Source: Roseovarius indicus (lineage in GTDB: Bacteria > Pseudomonadota > Alphaproteobacteria > Rhodobacterales > Rhodobacteraceae). Taken from it: a stretch of 64,000 bases of DNA. Where the stretch lies: positions 992,001 through 1,056,000 of the forward strand of contig NZ_CP031598.1 in the NCBI RefSeq assembly GCF_008728195.1. Direction: 5' to 3'. Numbering within the stretch: the stretch's first letter is position 1; the number at the start of each line of letters is the position of its first letter. A program made the translations under genes and the position numbers. Positions 9,288 through 18,286 of the stretch are shown piece by piece. The notes beneath the pieces are model-generated. The model ran no database searches, was not told where the DNA came from, and worked only from the letters and a program-made list of their open reading frames with translations.

Positions 9288-9450
9288 CTACGGTTTAAGG
9301 AAGATGAAGCCGTCGCGCCGCGGTGCTTCCGCCGCCGCAACGGCATTCCGAATATCGGCCAGAGGGTAGACGCCGCTGGCCCTGAACAGCGAAGGCAGAT
9401 CCGTGGCGAGCTGGATCGCGGAGCGGATAGCCTGTTTCACCGTTTGCGAC
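9288..9450 (-). pseudogene. C-terminal remnant of a medium-chain dehydrogenase (quinone oxidoreductase-like)
   Basis: About 53 codons on the minus strand ending at a stop (9288-9290). They read Phe-Arg-Ala-Ser-Gly-Val-Tyr-Pro-Leu-Ala-Asp-Ile-Arg-Asn-Ala-Val, then Gly-Phe-Ile-Phe-Leu-Lys-Pro at the end. This is the usual last part of NADP-dependent MDR oxidoreductases. The rest of the gene is absent: a stop codon lies just upstream in the same frame. It is one more gene fragment in this decayed segment. Confidence 0.5.
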
Positions 9451-9621
9451 CCAGTCCGGCGTTAGTCTGATGGGATATGCACTCTATCGATCATAGTCTT
9501 GTTGGCTGTGCGGAAGTGCCGACGCACCTTACGGTATTGTCAAACTCGGTATTTCCGTATCGAAGCCTGATAGGGTCGTATTTTCGAGCGCGCTACCATC
9601 CTGCTTAGGGATCTAGGCGAA

Positions 9622-10311
9622 CTAGGGTTCCAGTGCGTTCTTGATCACGACAGCCGCCTCCATAAGGTCTCCTGTCAGTCCTTCGACTCCAAGGTCCGGA
9701 TTGCCGATACGAACTGCCCGAATGATCTTTTCGTGGTGATCATGCTTGGCAAAGTTGAGACTGTTGTTCCTGAGGAGGTTGAGCAGGGGCCCGTATCTTA
9801 GCCACAGGATTTCGATGATACTGGTAAGGTCCGGGTTTCCGCTTCGCTCATATATGCTGAAATGAAACTCGTGATTGATGGCCAAGTAGTTCTTAATGCT
9901 TGGCTTCGTCCTGGCTGCTTCCTTGTCCATGGTCGAGTTGATGGCTTCAAGGTCATCTGCGAGTGGCTGGTTCGGTTCGGACGCGACAAGGCGAAGCGCT
10001 TTGCACTCAAGGTCAATGCGGATGCTGATAAGGTCTTCCAGCCGTTTTGCGTCGACTTGCGGGACCGTCACAGATTTTCTGGGCGCGGCCTCCAGAACGT
10101 GGGAAACGACAAGGCGACTCAAGGCTTCTCGTACGGGCATCTGGCTGGTGTCGAATACCTCGGCCAATTCCTTGAGCTTGAGTTTCTGTCCTGGAACGAA
10201 TTCTCCCATCATGATGGACCGGCTCAGTTGCGAGTAGACGTGATCCAGATCGGACATACGCCGGCGCGGCTGGAAGTCGGGGAGAGTGGCGCCTGTTTTC
10301 CGGTCATTCAT
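9622..10311 (-). CDS. GntR-family (FCD/FadR-type) transcriptional regulator
   Basis: A 229-aa regulator. The N-terminal winged helix (about residues 25-90) has Pro-Gly-Gln-Lys-Leu-Lys-Leu-Lys-Glu-Leu-Ala and Pro-Val-Arg-Glu-Ala-Leu-Ser-Arg-Leu, the FadR-subfamily signature. The C-terminal all-helical FCD ligand domain has Asn-His-Glu-Phe-His with likely metal-binding histidines. It is divergent from the hydantoinase operon. A TTGATCA-type motif lies just upstream of its own start and recurs before hyuA and before the peptide-binding protein at 29648. I infer that it is an acid- or amino-acid-responsive regulator of this catabolic island. The ligand is unknown. Confidence 0.88.
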   Translation of the reverse strand: MNDRKTGATLPDFQPRRRMSDLDHVYSQLSRSIMMGEFVPGQKLKLKELAEVFDTSQMPVREALSRLVVSHVLEAAPRKSVTVPQVDAKRLEDLISIRIDLECKALRLVASEPNQPLADDLEAINSTMDKEAARTKPSIKNYLAINHEFHFSIYERSGNPDLTSIIEILWLRYGPLLNLLRNNSLNFAKHDHHEKIIRAVRIGNPDLGVEGLTGDLMEAAVVIKNALEP

Positions 10312-10362
10312 GTGAGAGCCTTTTTCTTTTCATCGCGAAGGAATGTATAGCGAGGTATAAAA

Positions 10363-10376
10363 TTGATCAAGAATCA
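10363..10376. promoter_or_regulatory. candidate GntR operator, copy 1
   Basis: TTGATCAAGAATCA, containing the 8-bp palindrome TTGATCAA, lies 52 bp before the gntR start codon on the minus strand. A further TGATCA follows at 10378-10383. The identical 14-mer recurs at 29612-29625. Confidence 0.5.
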
Positions 10377-10551
10377 ATGATCACCGAATCGCATCATCGC
10401 TTGTGATGACACCTGCAATAGCCGCTTCGACGACCTCTGCATAAGTGCTGAGAAATGAAATTTCGCTTATATTTAGATATTTTATAACAATTTTCCATCT
10501 CGAAAACTCGCGCGCCTCCGTCAGTTGACAGAAAAAGGCCATGTGTTATCT

Positions 10552-10567
10552 TTGATCACAAATCACA
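10552..10567. promoter_or_regulatory. candidate GntR operator, copy 2
   Basis: TTGATCACAAATCAC is followed by AAAA, just upstream of the hyuA ribosome site. It shares the pattern TTGATCA-nn-AATCACAAAA with the site at 29612-29630. Binding here would block transcription or sit over the promoter of the hydantoinase operon. Confidence 0.45.
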
Positions 10568-10583
10568 AAAGGAGAGATGGAAA

Positions 10584-12608
10584 GTGTGGAGAGTTGGTAT
10601 CGACGTGGGCGGCACATTCACGGATCTTTATGCCGTTGATTCCGGAACTGGCGCCGCATGCACGGGCAAGGTGCTCACCACGCCCCAGAATCGCGTTCTC
10701 GGTGTAATCTCTGCGATTTCCCAGGCCGGACTTTCGCCGGAAGACATCGATCTTCTGGTCCACGGAACCACGACCGGCACCAATGCCCTGATCGAGCGGA
10801 GCTTCCCGCCCGCGGCGATGATCACGACCGAAGGGTTTCGCGACGTGCTCGAAATCGGCCGCATGCACAGGGAGCATCTTTACCGCCCGTACCAGACCAA
10901 GCCCGAGCCTCTTATCCGTCGCCGAAACCGTTTCGTGCTTGAGGAGCGCGTCAATGCGCGGGGCGCTGTCGAGATCCCGGTCGACCCGGTAGAGCTTGAG
11001 CCGATCATTGACGTTCTGAGGAAGCGGGACATCCAGAGCGTCGCCGTCTGCCTGATCAACTCTTATGCCAATCCGGCGAATGAAAAGGCTGTCGCGGAGC
11101 TGCTTCGCAAGGCGTTGCCCGACATCTCCATCACTATGTCATCGGACGTGAAGCCCGTCTTTCGGGAGCATTCCAGATTTTCGACGACAGCGGTGCGCGC
11201 CGTGCTTCTGCCGGTGATGGCGACTTATTTCGAGCGCCTCGAGATCGCGTTGCGCGAGAAGGGGTTCAAAGGGCGGCTCATGATCCTGAAAAGCAATGGC
11301 GGCATGATGTCGGTCGAGCAGGCGAGGACGCGGGTCGAGGAGTTGGTCGAATCTGGTCCCGCGGGCGGTATCGGTTATGCAAGCCGAATTTCCGACATGA
11401 CCGGGCAGACGAAGATTATTCACACGGACGTCGGCGGCACGAGTTTCGACACATCCGTCGTCGAAGACGGGCAAGGTTTGATCACGAGAGAATACGAGAT
11501 CGAGTTCGACATTCCGGTCGCGGTTCCGATGCTTGATATCCGTTCGGTTGGCGCTGGCGGTGGGTCGATCGGCTGGATCGATGAAGGCGGATCGCTCCGC
11601 GTCGGGCCGATGTCGGCCGGGTCGGAGCCGGGGCCGGCCTGTTACGGCCGGGGTGGCAATTGCCCGACAGTAACAGATGCGAACCTTGTGCTAGGGCGCC
11701 TCAGCAGCGACCTCAGCGGGAAGTTTCGGCTTGATGTGGATGCCGCAAGGCAGGCCGTTGGGACGATCGCCGAACAACTGGGCATTTCGATCGAAGACTG
11801 TGCCGAAGGCATGGTGCGTATTGCGACGGAGGCGATGGCACAGGCGGTCAAGATCGTGCTGGCCTCTCGCGGGCGCGATCCGCGAGACTATGCCCTCGCA
11901 AGTTTCGGCGGTGCCGGACCGATGCACGCCTGTGCAGTCGCCTCGGCCTTGCAGACGCCAAAGGTAATTGTGCCGCATTACTCCGGCGTCGCCTCGGCGC
12001 ATGGCGCGACGTATCTGAACCTCAAGCACGATGAAGAGATGTTCTACTTCACGGTTCTGAGCGAGGCCGCCCTTGATCAGGTTGCCAAGCAGTTCGAACA
12101 GCTGAAGGCACGAGCATCGACCGCGTTGCTGGACCAGGGGGCGGCGAACCGGGATGTGTCGATCAGTCATGTGATGCGCATGCGGTATGCCGGACAAACC
12201 TTCGAAGTGGATGTGAGCGTTCCGGAACGTACAATTACCGCCAAGGAGCTTGGTGCGATCGCCGAGGCGTTTCACCAGACCCACAAACAGGAATTCGGTG
12301 TTCGGTCAGAGGATTTCCCGATCGAGATCGTTGCGCTGGGCGTGACGGCCGAGGCGCCGATTGTTGATGCAGCAGAAAACAGCGCGGCACCTGTGCCTGA
12401 AGGGCAGGGCGACCCGTCGGAGCGGGATGTCTATTTCGCCGGCGATTGGTCGAAAGCCCTTGTCTACGGGCCGAATACCATTCTTCCGGGGCAGGCAATC
12501 GCCGGGCCCGCGGTCGTGGAAGATGCACATAGCTGCATCATCCTGCCGCCCGGCTGGACGGCGCGGGCCGACGATTTTCGCAACATCATAATGGAGGAGC
12601 AGGCATGA
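10584..12608 (+). CDS. hyuA: hydantoinase/oxoprolinase family protein, A subunit
   Basis: A 674-aa ATP-dependent subunit of the N-methylhydantoinase / 5-oxoprolinase family, which opens cyclic amide rings using ATP. The N-terminal ASKHA-type nucleotide motif reads Gly-Ile-Asp-Val-Gly-Gly-Thr-Phe-Thr-Asp (residues 5-14). A second Asp-Val-Gly-Gly-Thr-Ser-Phe-Asp phosphate loop lies near 280, followed by Gly-Ala-Gly-Gly-Gly-Ser. The start is GTG 10584, 8 nt after AGGAGA. An ATG at 10577 is out of frame. The B subunit overlaps its stop by 4 bp. The real substrate could be a hydantoin, an oxoproline-like lactam or another cyclic amide. Acetone carboxylase is less likely because no gamma subunit is near. 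Confidence 0.88.
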   Translation: MWRVGIDVGGTFTDLYAVDSGTGAACTGKVLTTPQNRVLGVISAISQAGLSPEDIDLLVHGTTTGTNALIERSFPPAAMITTEGFRDVLEIGRMHREHLYRPYQTKPEPLIRRRNRFVLEERVNARGAVEIPVDPVELEPIIDVLRKRDIQSVAVCLINSYANPANEKAVAELLRKALPDISITMSSDVKPVFREHSRFSTTAVRAVLLPVMATYFERLEIALREKGFKGRLMILKSNGGMMSVEQARTRVEELVESGPAGGIGYASRISDMTGQTKIIHTDVGGTSFDTSVVEDGQGLITREYEIEFDIPVAVPMLDIRSVGAGGGSIGWIDEGGSLRVGPMSAGSEPGPACYGRGGNCPTVTDANLVLGRLSSDLSGKFRLDVDAARQAVGTIAEQLGISIEDCAEGMVRIATEAMAQAVKIVLASRGRDPRDYALASFGGAGPMHACAVASALQTPKVIVPHYSGVASAHGATYLNLKHDEEMFYFTVLSEAALDQVAKQFEQLKARASTALLDQGAANRDVSISHVMRMRYAGQTFEVDVSVPERTITAKELGAIAEAFHQTHKQEFGVRSEDFPIEIVALGVTAEAPIVDAAENSAAPVPEGQGDPSERDVYFAGDWSKALVYGPNTILPGQAIAGPAVVEDAHSCIILPPGWTARADDFRNIIMEEQA

Positions 12609-14374
12609 GCGGCGCCATGGACCAAAAGTTCGGTGATCTTGACCCGGTGACCTTCGAAGTGCTTCGTAACACGTTCGAATACGTGTGCCGGCGCATGACC
12701 GTCATACTGCAGAAATCCTCGTTCTCGCCGATCCTGTCGGAAAACCTGGATTTCTCGAATGCGATCTACGATCCCGAACTCCGGCTGATCGGTCAGACCG
12801 CGAACTGCCCCGTTCATCTTGCGGCCATGCATTTCAGCGTTCAGGCCGTCGACAGGAAGTTCGGGATAGACACGCTCAAGCCTGGTGATGTCGTTGTTCT
12901 GAACGACCCGTATGAGGGCGGAACCCACCTGAACGACGTCACCCTGACCATGCCTGTGTTTTACGACGAAGAGCTGATCGGTTTCGCCGTGAGCCGGGGA
13001 CACTGGATGGATCTCGGCGGTGGAGGCCCGGGTGGGCAAGGCTTCGGAACCCATGTGGCGGGTGAAGGGCTGCGGCTTCCGCCGATGAAGCTTTACGAGA
13101 ATTACGAGGTCAATGCCGACCTTCTGGAGATCCTGCTGCGCAACACCCGCACGCCCCACTATATCAAAGGCGATCTCCAGGCGCATATGGGGGCCCTTCT
13201 GGCAGCCGAGGAAGAATTGCAGGCCACGGCCGGAAAGTATGGCAAGGATGTCCTGCTCAACGGCATGTCGCAGATGATCGGCTATACCGAACGCATCGTT
13301 CGCGCCGCCATCGAGGCCATTCCGGACGGAACCTACGAAGGCGCCGATTATGCCGACAGCGACGGCATTTCCGATGACAAGATCTGGGTGCGGCTGAAGC
13401 TGACCGTGAATGGAGACGCGATCCATGTCGATTTCGACGGTTCGGATCCGCAATGCGCCGGTGCAATCAACTCTCCCTACGCCAACACGGCTGCCGCAAT
13501 CTATACCGCGTTGCAGTTCTTCCTGGCGCCGGACGCGCCGCCGAACGCAGGGATGTTCGCGCCGATTTCCTTTTCGCTGCCGGAGGATTGCTGGTTGAAC
13601 GCGAAATGGCCGGCGCCCGTCGTTGGCTGCACCACGATCACGTCGGGCAAGGTGCAAAGCGCGATCTGGCAGGCCGTAGCAAAGGCCCTTCCCGACCTTG
13701 CCATTGCGCCCACATGCGCGGACGCCAACTGGTTCGTGGCGGCAGTCAGGGGCAAGGATGGCCGGATCGACGTGTTCTCGGATATCCCGGCCGGGGGCTG
13801 GGGCGGCACGCCTTACAACGATGGCCTCAACGTCACTTTGGACCCGTTGGGCAATTGCACCAACATGCCGGCGGAAGCGGCAGAGCTGCTGTATCCCATC
13901 GAGGTCGAGGCCTTTGATCTGCGCAGCGACAGTGGCGGGCCCGGCGAGAACAGGGGCGGCCTTGGGGCGCGTTTCCGGTTCCGGTTCATCGAGGGCGGCG
14001 AGCTGTCGATCGAGACCTCCCGGACGCTTGAGGGGAGCCCGGGTGTCAACGGCGGAGGTTTTAGTCCCGTGCAGGTGCTGGTCAAGGAGCGTCCGGACGG
14101 CGTGCGCAAGGTTATCGGGGGCACTTCGGAGGACGGCTCTTGGACCTCGCCCTTGCTGTCTTCGCACAAGTTCGGGCCGGGGGAGTCGTTCGAATTTCTC
14201 AGTACCGGTGGCGGCGGCTGGGGCGCGATCAGATCGAGAGATCCCGAGCGTGTGCTCGATGACGTGCTCGACGAGTACATCACCATGGAAGCCGCGGAGC
14301 GAGATTACCTCGTGGTCATCGATCGCGACACGATGACCGTGGACGAAGCGGCCACGAGACGGCTGCGCAGCTAA
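12605..14374 (+). CDS. hyuB: hydantoinase/oxoprolinase family protein, B subunit
   Basis: The 589-aa partner of HyuA. Family landmarks are Asp-Pro-Val-Thr-Phe-Glu-Val at the start, a Gly-Asp-Val-Val-Val-Leu-Asn-Asp-Pro-Tyr motif, Gly-Gly-Thr-His-Leu-Asn-Asp, and Gly-Gly-Gly-Gly-Trp-Gly near the C-terminus. Together HyuA and HyuB form a heteromeric amidohydrolase driven by ATP. The ATG overlaps the hyuA stop codon, so the two are translated together. A BKACE gene follows after 20 bp, suggesting that the opened product is broken down further by that enzyme and the SDR. Confidence 0.88.
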   Translation: MSGAMDQKFGDLDPVTFEVLRNTFEYVCRRMTVILQKSSFSPILSENLDFSNAIYDPELRLIGQTANCPVHLAAMHFSVQAVDRKFGIDTLKPGDVVVLNDPYEGGTHLNDVTLTMPVFYDEELIGFAVSRGHWMDLGGGGPGGQGFGTHVAGEGLRLPPMKLYENYEVNADLLEILLRNTRTPHYIKGDLQAHMGALLAAEEELQATAGKYGKDVLLNGMSQMIGYTERIVRAAIEAIPDGTYEGADYADSDGISDDKIWVRLKLTVNGDAIHVDFDGSDPQCAGAINSPYANTAAAIYTALQFFLAPDAPPNAGMFAPISFSLPEDCWLNAKWPAPVVGCTTITSGKVQSAIWQAVAKALPDLAIAPTCADANWFVAAVRGKDGRIDVFSDIPAGGWGGTPYNDGLNVTLDPLGNCTNMPAEAAELLYPIEVEAFDLRSDSGGPGENRGGLGARFRFRFIEGGELSIETSRTLEGSPGVNGGGFSPVQVLVKERPDGVRKVIGGTSEDGSWTSPLLSSHKFGPGESFEFLSTGGGGWGAIRSRDPERVLDDVLDEYITMEAAERDYLVVIDRDTMTVDEAATRRLRS

Positions 14375-14394
14375 GACATTCGAGGAAGGCAGAC

Positions 14395-15285
14395 ATGAAG
14401 CAAGATGTATTCATTACGTGCGCCGTCACCGGCGCCGGAGATGGTCCGAAAAAGAACCCAAACGTACCGGTGACGCCGGAGCAGATCGCGGCGGACGTGG
14501 TTGCCGTGGCCGAGGCGGGGGCGGCGATCGCGCATATTCACGTGCGCGACACGGTTACCACCGAGGGCAGCCGGGATACCGCCCTTTATGCCGAGGTGAT
14601 GGAGCGGGTGCGGGACGCGGGCACGGATATCATCATCAATTTCACGGCTGGCATGGGCGGTGACCTGGAAGTCGGAACAGAGGATCCCAAGCAATTCGGG
14701 GCGGCGACCGACCTGGTGTCGCAGGCCGAAAGGGTCGTTCATATCGATGCGCTTCGACCAGATGTCTGCACCCTCGATTGCGGGACCTACAACATGGCGG
14801 ACGGCAACGTGATCTATGTCTCCACGCCCGACCAGATCAGGGAGGGTGCGAGAATGATCAGGGGCTTCGGGGTCAAACCGGAACTCGAGGTGTTCGACCT
14901 TGGACACCTGGGTCTCGTGCTTCGCCTGATAGACGAGGGCGCATTCGAGGGCCCTGCGATGGTGCAATTTTGCCTCGGCGTGGGCAGCGGCGCACCGGCG
15001 ACACCCGGTGCGTTGAAAGCGATGAGCGACGCGCTTGGGGGTCGCGATGTCGTCTGGTCGGCTTTCGGCGTGGGGCGAATGCAGCTGCCCATGGTCGCTC
15101 AGGCAGCCCTTCTGGGCGGCAACGTGCGTGTCGGGCTGGAAGACAATATCTGGCTTTCGAAAGGTGTACCGGCCACCAATGTGGACCTGGTCAACCGGGC
15201 TCGGACAATCGTCGAAAGCATGGGCGGTCGGGTGCAATCGGTTCAGGCGACGCGTGATGAACTTGGTCTCGGGGGCCGGCAGTGA
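14395..15285 (+). CDS. beta-keto acid cleavage enzyme (BKACE, DUF849)
   Basis: A 296-aa TIM-barrel enzyme of the BKACE family, best known from 3-keto-5-aminohexanoate cleavage enzyme. It joins acetyl-CoA with a beta-keto acid and yields acetoacetate plus a new acyl-CoA. Visible marks are the metal motif His-Ile-His-Val-Arg-Asp (residues ~48-53), the Asn-Phe-Thr-Ala-Gly-Met-Gly-Gly loop and Gly-Leu-Glu-Asp-Asn near the end. Length is typical. The downstream SDR overlaps it by 4 bp and could make the beta-keto acid from a beta-hydroxy acid, as in carnitine-type degradation. The actual beta-keto acid is unknown. Confidence 0.87.
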   Translation: MKQDVFITCAVTGAGDGPKKNPNVPVTPEQIAADVVAVAEAGAAIAHIHVRDTVTTEGSRDTALYAEVMERVRDAGTDIIINFTAGMGGDLEVGTEDPKQFGAATDLVSQAERVVHIDALRPDVCTLDCGTYNMADGNVIYVSTPDQIREGARMIRGFGVKPELEVFDLGHLGLVLRLIDEGAFEGPAMVQFCLGVGSGAPATPGALKAMSDALGGRDVVWSAFGVGRMQLPMVAQAALLGGNVRVGLEDNIWLSKGVPATNVDLVNRARTIVESMGGRVQSVQATRDELGLGGRQ

Positions 15286-16061
15286 TTGAACAGAAGCTTC
15301 GGGACAAGCGCGCTATCGTCACCGCCGGAGCCTCCGGTATCGGCAGGGTCATCGCCGAGCGTTTGCGTGCGGCCGGTGCCAGGGTCGCCGTCTGCGACAT
15401 CGAGGAGGCAGCATTGCGCGCCGTGAAGGACGCCTGGCCGGACGTCATTGCCGTTCGCTGCGACGTCTCGGATCCGGAGGCGGTCGAGACCGCCATGGAC
15501 GAGATGCTGGCAAGGCTGGGTGGTGTCGACATCCTTGTCAACAATGCCGGATCCGCGGGGCCGACGGCCTGTGTCGAAGACATCGACGTGACGGAATGGG
15601 ATCAGGCGATCCGGGTCAATCTCAACTCTCAGTTCCTGTTCACGCGCGGCGTGGTGCCCGCGATGAAGCGGCAGGAAAGCGGCGTGATTTTCAACATGTC
15701 CTCTGCCGCCGGTCGGCTGGGAATGCCTATGCGTAGCCCCTATGTGGCCGCCAAATGGGCTGTCATCGGACTGACCCAGACGCTGGCGATGGAGCTTGGC
15801 CCGAGCAATATCCGTGTGAACGCGATCCTGCCCGGTTCGGTCCGTGGCGATCGGATGACTCGTGTCATGCAGGCAAAGGCGGAGGCTACGGGCCAATCCG
15901 TCAGGGACATCGAAGCCGAAGAAACCGCTGCGATGTCTCTCGGGCGCATGATCGAGCCCGACGAGATCGCCGATCTGGTGGTCTACGTGGCGTCGGACAG
16001 CGGCCGTTCGATTTCCGGTCAGTCACTGGGTGTCTGCGGGAATACGGAAATACTCAGGTAA
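15282..16061 (+). CDS. SDR-family NAD(P) oxidoreductase
   Basis: A 259-aa short-chain dehydrogenase. The cofactor loop reads Thr-Ala-Gly-Ala-Ser-Gly-Ile-Gly (residues ~14-21). Asp at the end of the second strand (Val-Cys-Asp-Ile) favours NAD. Asn-Asn-Ala-Gly, catalytic Ser (Met-Ser-Ser-Ala-Ala) and Tyr-x-x-x-Lys (Tyr-Val-Ala-Ala-Lys) are all present. The start is GTG 15282, inside the end of the BKACE gene. Closest in look to 3-hydroxyacyl or carnitine-type dehydrogenases. From context it may oxidise a beta-hydroxy acid to the keto acid used by BKACE. Confidence 0.88.
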   Translation: MIEQKLRDKRAIVTAGASGIGRVIAERLRAAGARVAVCDIEEAALRAVKDAWPDVIAVRCDVSDPEAVETAMDEMLARLGGVDILVNNAGSAGPTACVEDIDVTEWDQAIRVNLNSQFLFTRGVVPAMKRQESGVIFNMSSAAGRLGMPMRSPYVAAKWAVIGLTQTLAMELGPSNIRVNAILPGSVRGDRMTRVMQAKAEATGQSVRDIEAEETAAMSLGRMIEPDEIADLVVYVASDSGRSISGQSLGVCGNTEILR

Positions 16062-16097
16062 CAGAAAACTCAAGAACCAAAACAGGGAGCAAAGATA

Positions 16098-17357
16098 ATG
16101 CAACGTAGGATTTCCATTCTGGCAGGCGCCGTGGCGCTTGTGGCTGCGTCGGCGTCGGTCGCGCAGGAGTCGGTGATCAAGGTCGGTGTTGTTCAGCCTC
16201 AATCCGGGGAATGTGCGCAGTGGGGCGTGCCCATCACGCGCGGTGTCGAGCTTTGGGCGAAAGAGTTCAACGAGGCCGGCGGGATCACGGATGCGAGTGG
16301 AAATTCGCACCAGATCGAGGTCACCGGTTATGACAACGCCTGCTACACCGCCGGCGAGGAGTTGACGGCGTTCCGGCGCGCGATCCTGGATGACGGTGTC
16401 GAGTTCATCCTGCAGACATTCACGCCGGCCTCCCGCAAGGCGATTGCGCCGCTCGCGACGGAAAACAAGGTCCTGACAACGAGCTATGGGGCAGGGTATC
16501 TGAGCGCGGACTATCCCTATCTGATCGGCTCTGTGACCGGCTCTCCGGCGTCTTACATGTATCTCGTCAGCTACCTGATCGAGAAACACCCGGACATCGA
16601 AAAGGTGGCAATCGTGACCGCGGACCATTCTTTCGGCGAAGCCGCGCGGGCGTTCTACAAGGCTGGTATCGCGCCCTACGCCGATCGCGTGGAGATCGTT
16701 TTCTCGGATCCTTACGATCCTGCGATGGCGGGTGACATGTTCTCGATCGCCGGGCCGATCGCGTCGGCGGAACCGGATCTGATCGTGGAGCTTGGGTTCA
16801 CGCCGGGCCAGCAGGCGAGTTTCGTGGAGACGATGCAGCAGCTGGGATATTCCGGTCTGTTCGCCAGCGAGGGCTGGACGATGAATTTCCTGACCGACCG
16901 ACTGCAGGACGATTACCTCGATGGTCGCATCTACAGCGCCTATGTCGTCGACGCTTCGGAGCAAAGCTTCAGCCCGCGCGTGGCGCAGTTCTATGACACC
17001 TATGTGGAGACCTACGGGCAGGCGGAATGGTCGGTGTTCGCCTCTGTGGCCTATGCCGCGATGACAACGATCGAGGCCGGCATCCAAATGGCCGACGAGC
17101 CGACGGGCGAGGCCGTTCAGGCGGCGCTCTTCGCCGGGGAAACGGTCGACAATCCGCTGTTCGGCGCATCCAGCTGGGCCGGCTCGGAAATCTACGGGGC
17201 GGACACGCACCTTCTTACGCCATTGCCAGTCTATGTCACCGATGCGGACGGGAAGGTGACGCTGGATGGTGTCGTCGATGTCAGCGCCTGGTGGCAGGAA
17301 AACTCGCAAGCGGCACTGACCGAACTGGAAGCCGGCGGGCAGGTTACGGCCCAGTGA
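16098..17357 (+). CDS. branched-chain-amino-acid-type ABC transporter substrate-binding protein
   Basis: A 419-aa periplasmic protein of the Leu/Ile/Val-binding (Peripla_BP_6) family. It has an N-terminal signal peptide of about 23 residues ending Ala-Ser-Val-Ala-Gln. A mature part follows with Ile-Lys-Val-Gly-Val-Val-Gln-Pro and Gly-Val-Glu-Leu-Trp-Ala-Lys-Glu-Phe-Asn-Glu-Ala-Gly-Gly, typical of this fold. Such proteins often bind amides, amino acids or aromatic acids. The permease and ATPase genes livHMGF follow. The gene order suggests that it delivers the substrate for the hydantoinase/BKACE enzymes. Confidence 0.9.
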   Translation: MQRRISILAGAVALVAASASVAQESVIKVGVVQPQSGECAQWGVPITRGVELWAKEFNEAGGITDASGNSHQIEVTGYDNACYTAGEELTAFRRAILDDGVEFILQTFTPASRKAIAPLATENKVLTTSYGAGYLSADYPYLIGSVTGSPASYMYLVSYLIEKHPDIEKVAIVTADHSFGEAARAFYKAGIAPYADRVEIVFSDPYDPAMAGDMFSIAGPIASAEPDLIVELGFTPGQQASFVETMQQLGYSGLFASEGWTMNFLTDRLQDDYLDGRIYSAYVVDASEQSFSPRVAQFYDTYVETYGQAEWSVFASVAYAAMTTIEAGIQMADEPTGEAVQAALFAGETVDNPLFGASSWAGSEIYGADTHLLTPLPVYVTDADGKVTLDGVVDVSAWWQENSQAALTELEAGGQVTAQ

Positions 17358-17364
17358 CGCAGGC

Positions 17365-17399
17365 GGCGGGGATCGTGTTTCTCCCATGCGATCCCCGCC
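17365..17399. terminator. intercistronic hairpin between binding protein and permease
   Basis: A perfect 11-bp stem: GGCGGGGATCG (17365-17375) and CGATCCCCGCC (17389-17399) around a 13-nt loop, with no T tract. It starts 8 bp after the binding-protein stop. Such hairpins often leave the binding-protein mRNA more stable than that of the permease. Confidence 0.6.
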
Positions 17400-17418
17400 A
17401 AACATCGAAGAAGATATC

Positions 17419-18282
17419 ATGCAAATAGCACTCAACATACTCTCGCTGACCTCCTTCTACATGTGCTTCGCGCTGGGCCTTGCACTTGTCTTCGGGGTCA
17501 TGCGGGTCATCAATTTCGCGCATGGCGAATTCTACATGATCGGCGCCTACAGTGCGTTCCTGTGTGTCTCTCTGATCGGGCCGACTACAGGGGCCCTGCC
17601 GGCCTATGTCATGAGCTTCTTTGCGGCGGCGATCGTCACGGGCGTGCTGGGTGTGTTGCTATACCTCGTCGTTGTCCGGAAACTGATCGACAAGCCCCTG
17701 ACCATCTTCATCGCGACGCTGGCCCTGTCCTATATGCTGCAGGTCGTCGTCGTGGAATTGTTCGGGCCGGTCGGCCGCAGTCTGCCGTCACCGATCCCGG
17801 GGATCGTGCGGATCGGCGGAGCCATCCTGCCGTGGTCGCGGGTCTTCGTTATTGTCGCGATATCGGCGTTGACTGTCGGGCTTTGGTTTCTGTTGATGCG
17901 GTCCGATATCGGGCGACGGGTCAGGGCCGTCGCCCAAAACCCAAGGGGGGCCGTTCTGCAAGGGGTCAGCGTAGACCGGGTCGGCATGATGACCCTTGTC
18001 CTTGGGTCGATGATCGCCGGAGTGTCGGGCGCCATCATGGCGCCGATTGGCGGGATAACCCCGTTCATGGGGGCCGCGGCGCTCTGGAAAGCGTTCATCA
18101 TCATCATCGTAGGGGGGATCGGCAGTATCTGGGGCGCGGTTGCGGCGGCGTTGCTGTTTGGGGCCATCGACACCTTCATGACGGTCGCAGGGGCCGGGCG
18201 TTACCTTGCCCTGACCAACGCGGTGATCATGCTGGGCGTTCTCAGCGTCATGCCTTCCGGCCTGTTTGGCGAGAAGGAGTAA
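17419..18282 (+). CDS. livH: branched-chain-type ABC transporter permease LivH
   Basis: A 287-aa inner-membrane permease with eight or so hydrophobic helices. The family signature is near the N-terminus (Phe-Gly-Val-Met-Arg-Val-Ile-Asn-Phe-Ala-His-Gly-Glu-Phe). The ABC-interaction loop in the C-terminal half is Gly-Gly-Ile-Gly-Ser-Ile-Trp-Gly-Ala. I chose ATG 17419 over an in-frame upstream start at 17386, which lies in the hairpin stem and adds no family residues. It works with LivM, LivG and LivF to import the ligand of the preceding binding protein. Confidence 0.9.
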   Translation: MQIALNILSLTSFYMCFALGLALVFGVMRVINFAHGEFYMIGAYSAFLCVSLIGPTTGALPAYVMSFFAAAIVTGVLGVLLYLVVVRKLIDKPLTIFIATLALSYMLQVVVVELFGPVGRSLPSPIPGIVRIGGAILPWSRVFVIVAISALTVGLWFLLMRSDIGRRVRAVAQNPRGAVLQGVSVDRVGMMTLVLGSMIAGVSGAIMAPIGGITPFMGAAALWKAFIIIIVGGIGSIWGAVAAALLFGAIDTFMTVAGAGRYLALTNAVIMLGVLSVMPSGLFGEKE

Positions 18283-18286
18283 GCCG

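Noticed and set aside
12464..14167. 567-codon open frame on the minus strand
   Set aside because: Antisense shadow of hyuB.
16023..17438. 471-codon open frame on the minus strand
   Set aside because: Antisense shadow of the Liv-type binding protein.
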